From Amycolatopsis benzoatilytica AK 16/65 (GTDB taxonomy: Bacteria > Actinomycetota > Actinomycetes > Mycobacteriales > Pseudonocardiaceae): a stretch of 64,000 nucleotides of DNA. Below, in pieces: positions 25,739 to 32,845 of the stretch (its first letter is position 1; each line of letters starts with the position of its first letter). The stretch covers positions 5,544,367-5,608,366 of the forward strand of contig NZ_KB912942.1 of NCBI RefSeq assembly GCF_000383915.1, written 5' to 3'. The notes under the pieces were generated by a model. That model was not told where the DNA came from. It did not search any database and saw only the letters and a list, made by a program, of their open reading frames with translations. The position numbers were made by a program, and so were the translations under genes.

Positions 25739-26357
25739 TCGCCGCCTGGACCCGGTTCCGCGCGTCCAGCCGGGTCAGGATGGTGCTCACGTGCGCCTTC
25801 ACCGTCCCTTCCACCACGAAGATCCGCGCCGCGATGTCCGCATTGGACAGTCCCTCGGCCAGCAGCACCAGCACTTCCCGTTCGCGGGCGGTCAACGCGC
25901 GCACCCGGTCCCGCGCCGAGGCCGCCCGGCTCAACCGGCTGCCGGACAGCCGCGTGATCACCCGGTGCGCGACCTTCGGCGAAAGAAACGCCGCGCCGTC
26001 CGCGACCGCGTGCACACCGGAGAGCAGTTCGCGCGGATCGCCTGCCTTCAGCAGGAAACCGCTCGCGCCCAGCGCCAGCGCGCGTTCGATGTAGGCGTCC
26101 TCGCCGAACGTCGTCAGCATCAGCACCCCGGTTTCCGGCAGCAGCCGCCGGATCTCCTCGGCCGCCGCGAGCCCGTCGAGACCGGGCATCCGGATGTCCA
26201 GCAGCACCACGTCCGGCCGGTTCGCGCGCGCCAGCTCGACCGCCTCCCGGCCGTCCGCCGCCTCGGCGACCACCTCGATGTCCTTGTCCGAGGCCAGAAT
26301 GGCGGCCACGCCGGCCCGGATCATCGCCTCGTCGTCGGCCAGCAGTACCCGGATCAC
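25710..26357 (-). CDS. NarL/LuxR-family response regulator
   Basis: A 215-residue regulator. The receiver domain shows acidic residues DDE (8-10), phosphorylation site D54 (VVLLDIRMPG), and the conserved Thr/Lys positions in MLTTFGE and FLLKAGD. The C-terminal LuxR helix-turn-helix reads LTAREREVLVLLAEGLSNADIA. It begins at GTG 26357, overlapping the kinase stop (GTGA), so kinase and regulator are co-translated. It is probably phosphorylated by the kinase encoded at 26354-27901. Its candidate sites TGAC(N4-5)GTCA occur before the kinase gene and before the ABC exporter operon. Confidence 0.95.
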   Translation of the reverse strand: MIRVLLADDEAMIRAGVAAILASDKDIEVVAEAADGREAVELARANRPDVVLLDIRMPGLDGLAAAEEIRRLLPETGVLMLTTFGEDAYIERALALGASGFLLKAGDPRELLSGVHAVADGAAFLSPKVAHRVITRLSGSRLSRAASARDRVRALTAREREVLVLLAEGLSNADIAARIFVVEGTVKAHVSTILTRLDARNRVQAAITAFEAGLV

Positions 26358-27901
26358 CGTTCGTCCTCGCTGTAGTAGTCCTTGCTCGCCAGCCGTCCGT
26401 CCACAAAGCACAGCCGGTAGACAGCCGTGCTGAAGTTGAGCCAGCTTCGGCCGGTCCCGTAGTACTCGCAGTCGCTCCGGGGCGGCTCCGCCGGCACGTT
26501 GACGCCCGGCCGCGAGTCGCGCTGCCGCGCCGGCAGCAGGTCGGCGATCGCCGAACGCGGCACGCCGACCTGGATCCGCGCGTACGCGTCCGGCGCCAGC
26601 TCGGACTCGTTCCAGCGCACCAGATACGCCACCCCGGTGCCGCCGAGGACCACCCCGAACAGCGCCACCGGCACCAGGATCGCCTGCACGAGGCTCGACC
26701 GCACGTTCCGCCGCGCCCGTTCCCGCTCCCGGGCCGCCTGCCCGACCTCTTCGTCGTCCGGCTCCGGCGCGGGGGCCGCCTCGTGCGGCAGCTCCGCGGC
26801 CACCTCGAACCCGCCGTCCACCGGGCCGGTCCGCAGGCTCCCGCCGACCAGCCGGACCCGCTCGCGCAGCCCGATCAAGCCGCGCTGCCCGGAGCCGCCG
26901 GGCAACGGACCGGCCGGCGGCGGGTCGTTGCGCACCAGCACGCTGGTCCCGGCATCGGTGCTGGTCACCACGACCGAAACGACGGCGCCGGGGGCGTACT
27001 TCGCCGCGTTCGTGAGCGCTTCCTGCACCACCCGGTAGACCGCGCGCGCGACCATCGGCGGGGTGCCGGCAAGATTGTCCAGCTGCGACTCGATCTCGAT
27101 CCCGGACGCCCGCGCCCGGTCGATCAGCTCGCCCAGATCGCCCTGCACCGGCTCGATCGGCGCGGCGTCCTGTCGGAGGACGCCGATGATCTCGTGCAGC
27201 CGCTCGGTCGCCGTCGCGGCACCGGCGCGGAGCTGCCCGGCGGCGGCGCGCTGGTCGTCGTCGAGGCGGCTGTCCACTTCCAGCGCCGACGCCCGCACCG
27301 CGATCAGGCTCAGCTCGTGGCCGAGCGAATCGTGCATGTCGCTGGCGATCCGGGCACGTTCCCGCAGCCGCGCCTCCTGCGCGACCAGCCGGTGCCGGCT
27401 CTCCATCTCCTCGGCCCGCCGCCAGCCGTCCTGCGCCAGCTCGCGCCGCAGCCGCAGGTGGCGTCCGAGCAGGCACGGAGCGACGCCGCCGAACGCGAGC
27501 GTGCCCAGCACCGCGCCCCAGGCGTCGAAGCCCGCCGACGGCAGCAGCGTGAGCGGCAGCGCGGCCACCGCGAGCGCGGCATACACGATGACCGCCGCGC
27601 GCACCCGCTCCAGCCGCAGGCCGGCGAGGTAGGAGGTCACGACGATGAGGAAGAACTCCCAGACCGCCACCCGGCCGCCCCAGCCGAACGCGATGACCAG
27701 CGCGGTCGTCATGGCTACGCCCAGCGCGACGACCGGCAGCGCGCGAGCGGTGGCCATCGCCGCGGTGACCGACACGATCCCGTAGACGAACTCCCAGAGG
27801 TGCGGCTTCAGCAGCGCGTCGATCGCGACGAGACCGCACAGCGCGGCCCACAACAGCACGTCGACCGCGATGCGCCAACGGTGCCGGGTCACCTCCTTCA
27901 T
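26354..27901 (-). CDS. DesK/NarX-type sensor histidine kinase with extra membrane helix and C-terminal BamE-like domain
   Basis: A 515-residue kinase. Residues about 10-145 form several transmembrane helices, followed by a coiled segment and HisKA_3 with H190 (RIASDMHDSLGHELSL). The ATPase domain has the N box EALTNAAKYAPGA (near 300) and G box GQRGLIGLRERVRLVGG. Unusually, the chain continues: an Arg/Glu-rich linker, a transmembrane helix at about 404-428, and an 85-residue C-terminus (ARIQVGVPRSAIADLLP, DCEYYG, YRLCFVDGRLASK) that resembles SmpA/OmlA/BamE folds and has two cysteines (C478, C498). This tail should be outside the membrane. ATG 27901 is the chosen start; AAGGAGG lies just after it. 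Confidence 0.92.
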   Translation of the reverse strand: MKEVTRHRWRIAVDVLLWAALCGLVAIDALLKPHLWEFVYGIVSVTAAMATARALPVVALGVAMTTALVIAFGWGGRVAVWEFFLIVVTSYLAGLRLERVRAAVIVYAALAVAALPLTLLPSAGFDAWGAVLGTLAFGGVAPCLLGRHLRLRRELAQDGWRRAEEMESRHRLVAQEARLRERARIASDMHDSLGHELSLIAVRASALEVDSRLDDDQRAAAGQLRAGAATATERLHEIIGVLRQDAAPIEPVQGDLGELIDRARASGIEIESQLDNLAGTPPMVARAVYRVVQEALTNAAKYAPGAVVSVVVTSTDAGTSVLVRNDPPPAGPLPGGSGQRGLIGLRERVRLVGGSLRTGPVDGGFEVAAELPHEAAPAPEPDDEEVGQAARERERARRNVRSSLVQAILVPVALFGVVLGGTGVAYLVRWNESELAPDAYARIQVGVPRSAIADLLPARQRDSRPGVNVPAEPPRSDCEYYGTGRSWLNFSTAVYRLCFVDGRLASKDYYSEDER

Positions 27902-27939
27902 CCTGGAAACGCTACAAGGACCCCGCGCGTCGTCACCAC

Positions 27940-27951
27940 TGACGAAAGTCA
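27940..27951. promoter_or_regulatory. Candidate operator TGACGAAAGTCA before the two-component genes
   Basis: A perfect inverted repeat (TGAC, 4-bp spacer, GTCA) lies between the kinase start (27901, minus strand) and the divergent small gene at 27982. Similar sites occur at 22124 and 22170. It may be bound by the NarL-type regulator for autoregulation. Confidence 0.45.
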
Positions 27952-27981
27952 AAGACGTCCTCGTGCGGCATGATGGCAACC

Positions 27982-28191
27982 ATGGCGGAGCGCACCCTGG
28001 CCGAACAGCTTGGCGGCCCGCTGCCGGACGGCATCGAAGCCCTCTCTGAGCAGCACAAACAGGATCTGGCGGCGGCGGTGCGGGAGGCCCGGCACCGGCA
28101 GTCCACGGCGCTCGCGCACGCCGGCGAGGAGAGCCTGAAGTACGTGCCCGCACTGCTGCGCGGCGCGGTGCGGAAAGCGGTCGGCCTGTGA
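27982..28191 (+). CDS. Small conserved-looking protein of unknown function
   Basis: A 69-residue hydrophilic, helical protein starting MAERTLAEQLGG (ATG codons at 27970 and 27973 would add three or four residues). It contains LSEQHKQDLAAAVREARHRQSTALAHAGEE and ends in a basic helix RGAVRKAVGL. No family is recognised. The stop overlaps the start of the next gene (GTGA), which argues strongly that both are real and translated together. Divergent from the two-component genes with a 12-bp palindrome in between. GC3 pattern looks like that of its neighbours. Confidence 0.68.
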   Translation: MAERTLAEQLGGPLPDGIEALSEQHKQDLAAAVREARHRQSTALAHAGEESLKYVPALLRGAVRKAVGL

Positions 28192-28916
28192 ACCCGGAGA
28201 TCCTCAAGCTGGCCCGGGTGCTCGGCGTCGATCCGGAACGGCTCGGTTACCTGGCCGACGTCGACTCCTACGAGGTCCGGCTGCTGCGCGAACAGGTCTC
28301 GACGACGCTGTTCGACGCGAACCTGGTGGTGCTGGAGCGGATGGCGCTGGCGAGCAGGCTGCTGCCCGCATCGGTGCTCGCGAAAATCGCCGAGAAGGTG
28401 TTCGGCCCGCTGCTGTGCGCGCGGATCGCCGGGCTGGTCGACGTCGCCCGCGGCGTCGATGTAGCGAAACGGCTCTCGCCGAAGTTCCTCGCGTCGGTGG
28501 CGACGGAACTCGACCCGCGCCGCGCGACCGCGATCATCATCCGGATTCCGGTGCCGACCGTCGTAGCGGTCGCCGAGGAACTGACCCGCCGCGAGGACTG
28601 GATCACGCTGGGCCGGTTCGTGGACCACCTGCCCGACGAGACCGTCCGCCGCTGCGTACGGCTGCTGGACGACGCCGGTCTGCTGCGCACCGCATACGTG
28701 CTGGACGACCAGCGCCGGATCGACCACGTGCTGGGCCTGCTCGGCGAGCAACGGCTGCCCGGCCTGGTCCGGACGGCCGCCGGGGACGACACGTTGTGGG
28801 CACCGGCCGTCGACCTCCTCGCGCAGCTGTGCGAGGAGCGCCGCGCCCTGGTACGACCCTTGCTGGCGGACCTGCCGGACGAGCTGCGAGAGCGCGCCGA
28901 AGCCGCCCTCGGCTGA
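28188..28916 (+). CDS. Conserved-looking alpha-helical protein of unknown function
   Basis: A 242-residue protein without transmembrane segments or signal peptide. It is mostly helical and Leu/Arg/Asp-rich, with repeated Leu-Asp-Asp/Glu helices (VDHLPDETVRRCVRLLDDAG, LLADLPDELRERAEAALG) that recall superhelical repeat proteins. It starts at GTG 28188 overlapping the preceding small gene. I do not recognise a characterised family. The two genes form a compact operon closed by the palindrome at 28946-28998. Confidence 0.75.
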   Translation: MNPEILKLARVLGVDPERLGYLADVDSYEVRLLREQVSTTLFDANLVVLERMALASRLLPASVLAKIAEKVFGPLLCARIAGLVDVARGVDVAKRLSPKFLASVATELDPRRATAIIIRIPVPTVVAVAEELTRREDWITLGRFVDHLPDETVRRCVRLLDDAGLLRTAYVLDDQRRIDHVLGLLGEQRLPGLVRTAAGDDTLWAPAVDLLAQLCEERRALVRPLLADLPDELRERAEAALG

Positions 28917-28945
28917 CCCTCGTCGCACTTGTCCGCTCCGGTCAT

Positions 28946-28998
28946 TCCGTGAAGGGCCCCTTAAGGGAATCCAAGTCCCTCAAGGGGCCCTTCACGGA
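28946..28998. terminator. Dispersed palindrome between convergent genes
   Basis: Arms TCCGTGAAGGGCCCCTTAAG and CAAGGGGCCCTTCACGGA with a central AGGGAATCCAAGTCCC segment lie between the unknown gene stop (28916) and the convergent small membrane protein stop (29021). Same family as 39528-39582 and 54329-54380. Confidence 0.78.
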
Positions 28999-29020
28999 CT
29001 GCTTGCTGGCCGGGGGGGTA

Positions 29021-29242
29021 TCAGGCCACGATCAGGAAGATCCCGTACCCGACGACCGCGGCGCAGACCGCGAAACACACCACTGCGCCGGTCAGCTGGA
29101 CCGTGCCGGTACCGCCGTGCGCCCGCGCCGCCTCCCGGTCGGACAAGCCGCGCACGCCGAACGCGAACAGGCCGGTCAGCACGACCGCGGCGGCCAGCGC
29201 CACTACGAACACGATGCCGAGGGCACCCCAGTTGATCGCCAT
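29021..29242 (-). CDS. Small two-helix membrane protein linked to the phosphate transporter
   Basis: A 73-residue protein with two hydrophobic helices (LGIVFVVALAAAVVLTGLFAFG and GAVVCFAVCAAVVGYGIFLIV) separated by a polar loop LSDREAARAHGGTG. The start ATG 29242 is 11 bases after the stop of the PiT transporter gene on the same strand, so the two are an operon. Similar tiny proteins often follow pit genes in actinobacteria. A role as an accessory subunit or stability factor of the transporter is inference. Confidence 0.78.
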   Translation of the reverse strand: MAINWGALGIVFVVALAAAVVLTGLFAFGVRGLSDREAARAHGGTGTVQLTGAVVCFAVCAAVVGYGIFLIVA

Positions 29243-29253
29243 GTCGTGCTCCC

Positions 29254-30384
29254 TCAGGCCGCGACCGGAGCGGCTTCGTCCGCCACCGGCTCGTCGTTGA
29301 CAGTGGCCGGCGTGACCGGGTTGCGCCGCGACGCGAGCCAGATGCCCAGCGCCAGCAGCACCCCGACCCCGCCGACCAGGACCGTGCCCCAGCTGCCCCG
29401 GGTGGACACCGCGGCGGCGATCGCGCCGACGATGGCGGCGGCGGGCAGCGTGAGCGCCCAGGCGATCACCATCTTGCCCGCGACGCCCCAACGCACCTCG
29501 GCGAGCTTGCGGCCGAGGCCGGAACCGATGATGCCGCCCGAGGTGACGTGCGTGGTCGACAGCGCGAAGCCGAGGTGCGACGAGGCCAGAATGACCGCCG
29601 CCGAGCTCGTCTCCGCCGCGAATCCCTGCGGCGTCTGGATTTCGGTGAGCTTCTTGCCCATCGTCTGGATGATCCGCCAGCCGCCCAGGTAGGTGCCGGC
29701 CGCGATCGCCACGCCCGAGCAGAGGATGACCCAAACCGGCGGGCTGGAGCCGGGCGCCAGCGAACCGCCCGCGATCAGCGCGAGCGTGATGACGCCCATC
29801 GTCTTCTGCGCGTCGTTCGTGCCGTGCGCGAGCGAGACCAGGCTGGCCGAGAGCACCTGGCCGGTCTTGAAGCCCTTGCCGACCACGTCCTGCCGCGATT
29901 TCGCGGTGATCCGGTACACCAGGAAAGTGCCGGCGATCGCTACGACGCCCGCGACGATCGGCGACGCGATCGCCGGGATCAGCACCTTCTCGACGACCTT
30001 GCCGAAGTGCACCGCGTCCGCGCCGGAGGCGATCCAGGTCGCGCCGATCAGCCCGCCGAACAGCGCGTGCGACGAACTCGACGGCAGCCCGACCAGCCAG
30101 GTGACCAGGTTCCAGACGATCGCGCCGACCAGTCCGGCGAAAATCACCACCGGGGCGATTTTCGTGTCGTCCACGATGCCGCCGGAAATCGTCTTCGCGA
30201 CTTCGATCGAGAGGAACGCGCCGACGAGGTTCAGCACCGCCGAGATCGCGACCGCCACCCGGGGCTTCAGCGCGCCGGTGGCGATCGACGTGGCCATGGC
30301 GTTGGCCGTGTCATGAAACCCGTTGGTGAAGTCGAAGGCCAGTGCCGCGACGATCACCACCAGGACAATAAGAGAAAAGTCCAT
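29254..30384 (-). CDS. pitA: Inorganic phosphate transporter, PiT family
   Basis: A 376-residue polytopic phosphate symporter. The duplicated PiT signature is present: FDFTNGFHDTANAMATSIATGAL near the N-terminus and LVSLAHGTNDAQKTMGVITLAL in the second half. About ten hydrophobic helices are visible, and the tail is acidic (ATVNDEPVADEAAPVAA). It is the first gene of a two-gene operon with the small membrane protein. An 11-bp direct repeat matching PHO boxes lies about 80-100 bp upstream (30466-30487), pointing to PhoP control under phosphate limitation. Confidence 0.95.
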   Translation of the reverse strand: MDFSLIVLVVIVAALAFDFTNGFHDTANAMATSIATGALKPRVAVAISAVLNLVGAFLSIEVAKTISGGIVDDTKIAPVVIFAGLVGAIVWNLVTWLVGLPSSSSHALFGGLIGATWIASGADAVHFGKVVEKVLIPAIASPIVAGVVAIAGTFLVYRITAKSRQDVVGKGFKTGQVLSASLVSLAHGTNDAQKTMGVITLALIAGGSLAPGSSPPVWVILCSGVAIAAGTYLGGWRIIQTMGKKLTEIQTPQGFAAETSSAAVILASSHLGFALSTTHVTSGGIIGSGLGRKLAEVRWGVAGKMVIAWALTLPAAAIVGAIAAAVSTRGSWGTVLVGGVGVLLALGIWLASRRNPVTPATVNDEPVADEAAPVAA

Positions 30385-30465
30385 ACCCGCTCTCCAGTTC
30401 GGAGTGTCCTGCGCAATAGACGCTACCGATTCCGGAGACTTCTCCAGATCCCTCGAAGAGTGTCC

Positions 30466-30487
30466 AGTAGTTGAACTCTGAATGAAC
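30466..30487 (-). promoter_or_regulatory. PHO-box-like direct repeat upstream of the phosphate transporter
   Basis: On the minus strand two adjacent 11-bp units read GTTCATTCAGA and GTTCAACTACT. They match the known actinobacterial PhoP box (tandem 11-mers beginning GTTCA). They lie 82-103 bp upstream of the pit start codon, a usual place for activation or repression by PhoP. Confidence 0.62.
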
Positions 30488-30837
30488 GCGATCTTGCCGA
30501 GTGCTCCGGTTTCTTGCCGTTCACCTGCTGGTCGGTCACCGGTCGGGATTCATCGTCGCCATTCATCGTCGCCTTCGCGCGCCGGACCCGCGCGCACACC
30601 CGGACGCACAGTCGCATCGGGGCAACAATTCTGCCCCGGCGCACTTGCCCCCACTTTCGAACTACCGGGCCGGACGGTATTCAGTCGCCTGCGGCAATGC
30701 GCTCGGCAGCGCATTCACCGTGCGGGAGCCACCCGATTCTGCTAATCGGTCATTTCCGCCATTTCCGGCAGCGGAACGGGCCCGGGGCCCCTGGACCGCA
30801 CTGCTACAAAACCCCAACGACCCGTCAAGCCTCCCCG

Positions 30838-30942
30838 CCAATACCCCACCCCAATGTGGCATTGGGTGCGTGAGATGCACCCAATACCCCACCCCAATGT
30901 GGCATTGGGTGCGTGAGATGCACCCAATGCCACATTGGGGTG
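30838..30942. repeat. Palindromic repeat array A (two 43-bp direct repeats plus a half unit)
   Basis: The 43-bp unit beginning CCAATACCCCACCCCAATGT occurs at 30838-30880 and exactly again at 30881-30923, then a shortened CCAATGCCACATTGGGGTG follows. Positions 30890-30942 form a perfect 23-bp inverted repeat with a seven-base loop GTGAGAT. The array sits at the broken 3' end of the serine hydrolase pseudogene. The unit is related to array B at 31268-31358. The remaining part of the 30388-30837 gap holds the PHO-box but no convincing gene. Confidence 0.92.
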
Positions 30943-31679
30943 CTCGCCCCGCCCGGTCAGGCCGCGATGCCGGATTACGCCATCGGTCTCGAGGTGGCCG
31001 ACCGCCGTCCGGCACAGAATCGCCTCGTCCGCACTGGTCGCGACTGCGGCCAAGCCCAGCGGGTCCACCAGGCGCTCGCGGAGCACGTCGTGGAACAGCT
31101 TGCCGCGCAACACTTCCACCAGCCGGCCCAGCACCACGTACCCGCTGTTGGAATAAGGAGAACACCTGGCCTGGGGTGAACAAGCGCTCCGCTTCGGTCA
31201 GGCCGGCGACGAACTTCTCAATCGCGTCGGGGTTGCGTCTCTGGTCGACATAGTGGTTCGCGTCGATCCCAATGTGGCATTGGGTGCATGCGACGCACCC
31301 AATGCCACATTCGGTGCGTGAGATCCACCCAATGCCACATTGGGGTGCGTGAGACGCACCCAGGAGTGTGGGTGAGCAGCTGGCGCGCGGTCAGCAGGTC
31401 GGTCGCGGCCGGATCGCGCAGCCGGAACCCGGGCAGGTACTCGCGCACCGGCCGGTCGAGGTCCAGGACGCCGTCGTGCACCAGCTGCTGGACCAGCGTC
31501 GCGGTCCAGATCTTGGTGATCGAGCCGACCTTGAACACCGAGTCGCCGGTGGTCTCGACCCCCGTGCGCAGGTTCAGCACCCCCGCGGCCTGGTCATGGA
31601 TCTCCCCGCCGGCCAGCACGGCGACCTGTGCGCCCGGGACGCCGTGCTTCGCGATGAGCTCGCGCAGGTTCCAGCTCAT
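30943..31679 (-). pseudogene. Beta-lactamase-family serine hydrolase, disrupted
   Basis: The 5' part encodes a normal class C-like serine hydrolase start: MSWNLRELIAKHGVPGAQVAVLAGGE and the nucleophile motif SITK (VFKVGSITKIW), to LLTHTPG. There a 91-bp palindromic insert (31268-31358) breaks the frame. Removing it restores HTPG-IDANHYVDQRRNP. A further single-base insertion near 31154 shifts the frame before the second motif YSNSGYVVLGRLVEVL. The 3' end is lost at repeat array A, after GHLETDGVIRHRGL, so the third motif (HTG type) is absent. Three independent lesions show that the gene is dead. The intact ancestor would have been a secreted or cytoplasmic esterase/peptidase-like enzyme. Confidence 0.9.
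31268..31358. repeat. Palindromic repeat array B inserted in the serine hydrolase gene, with CCCA duplication
   Basis: The insert is made of alternating palindromes: CCAATG-N3-CATTGG type cores joined by seven-base loops between GTGC and GCAC arms (GTGCATGCGACGCAC, GTGCGTGAGATCCAC, GTGCGTGAGACGCAC). CCCA occurs at both borders (31268-31271 and 31359-31362), as a target-site duplication would. Removing 91 bp restores the hydrolase reading frame. Confidence 0.9.
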
Positions 31680-31699
31680 CCGGCCACCTTAGTGACCGC

Positions 31700-32845
31700 T
31701 CACCGCACCCGTTCTCCCTTTCGCCACACCGCGTGTGTCAGCGGCACGCCGGGCCGGTACGCGAGGTGGGTCGCGGACGGAGCGGCGAGCACGTGCACGT
31801 CCGCCCGCGCACCCGGGCGCAGGTACCCGACGTCGTCCCGCCGAAGCGCCTGCGCGCCACCCGCGGTCGCGGACCACACGGCCTCGTCCACGGTCATCCG
31901 CAGCTGCAGGACCGCAGTCGTGACACAGAACGCCACCGACGTGGTGTACGAGCTACCCGGGTTCGCGTTGCTGGCCAACGCGACCGTCGCACCCGCGTCG
32001 AGCAGCCGCCGCGCGGGGGCCAACGCCTGCCGAGTCGACAAGTCGCACGCGGGCAGGATCGTCGCGACTGTGTCGGACGACGCGAGCGCTTCGACGTCAG
32101 CATCGCTCAGGTAGGTGCAGTGGTCGACGCTGGCCGCGCCGAGTTCCACTGCCAGCCGAACGCCCGGGCCTTCGCCGAGCTGATTGCCGTGCACCCGCAG
32201 GCCGAGCCCGCGTTCCGCGGCGGCCTTGAGCACCCGCGCCGACTGCGCCTCGTCGAACGCGCCGGTCTCGCAGAACACATCGGCCCAGCGCACGTGCGGC
32301 GCGACCGCGTCCAGCATCTCGCCGCACACCAAGTCCACATAGGACTCGGCGGCCGCGCCCGGCGGCACCAGATGGGCACCGAGGAAGGTCACCTCGTCGG
32401 CGACCTCGGCGGCGATCCGCGCCGACCGCGCTTCGTCGGCGACGGTGAGGCCGTACCCGGTCTTCGTCTCCAGACAGGTGGTGCCCTGCGCGGCCGCTTC
32501 CTCGACAAGCCGACGCAGGTTCGCTGCCAGCTGCTCGTCCGACGCCTCCCGGGTGGCGTTGACGGTGACGGCGATTCCGCCTGCCGCGTAAGCCTGTCCG
32601 GCCATCCGCGCCTCGAACTCGGCGGTGCGGTCTCCCGCGAACACCAGGTGGGTGTGGCTGTCCACCCAGCCCGGCAGCACCGCTCGGCCTTCGACGTCCA
32701 CGCGCTCGTCCGCGTCCGGAGCCTGCGCCGCCGGTCCCGCCCACGCGACGGTCTCCCCGTCGAGCACCAGAGCGGCATCGCGAAGCTTGCCCAGCTCCGG
32801 GTCGTTCGTGGTGAGCTCGCCGATTCCGGTGATCAGAACTGCCAC
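31700..32845 (-). CDS. hutI: Imidazolonepropionase
   Basis: A 381-residue metal-dependent amidohydrolase that opens imidazolone-propionate to N-formimidoyl-glutamate, the third step of histidine degradation. The metal site HTH is in [17 protein letters not shown], the substrate segment is [11 protein letters not shown], a further metal His lies in [11 protein letters not shown] and the last metal ligand region is [14 protein letters not shown]. Slightly shorter than typical HutI (about 400). The start overlaps the hutF end by 13 bp. It is the last gene of the hut operon on the minus strand. Confidence 0.96.
   Translation of the reverse strand: MAVLITGIGELTTNDPELGKLRDAALVLDGETVAWAGPAAQAPDADERVDVEGRAVLPGWVDSHTHLVFAGDRTAEFEARMAGQAYAAGGIAVTVNATREASDEQLAANLRRLVEEAAAQGTTCLETKTGYGLTVADEARSARIAAEVADEVTFLGAHLVPPGAAAESYVDLVCGEMLDAVAPHVRWADVFCETGAFDEAQSARVLKAAAERGLGLRVHGNQLGEGPGVRLAVELGAASVDHCTYLSDADVEALASSDTVATILPACDLSTRQALAPARRLLDAGATVALASNANPGSSYTTSVAFCVTTAVLQLRMTVDEAVWSATAGGAQALRRDDVGYLRPGARADVHVLAAPSATHLAYRPGVPLTHAVWRKGERVR

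Noticed and set aside
30423..30644. 73-residue basic open frame on the minus strand upstream of pit
   Set aside because: It covers the PHO-box and probable promoter, has Arg-rich composition and no recognisable family.
30838..31362. Repeat arrays considered as a CRISPR locus
   Set aside because: Units are contiguous palindromes without unique spacers, lie inside a pseudogene, and have no cas genes nearby.
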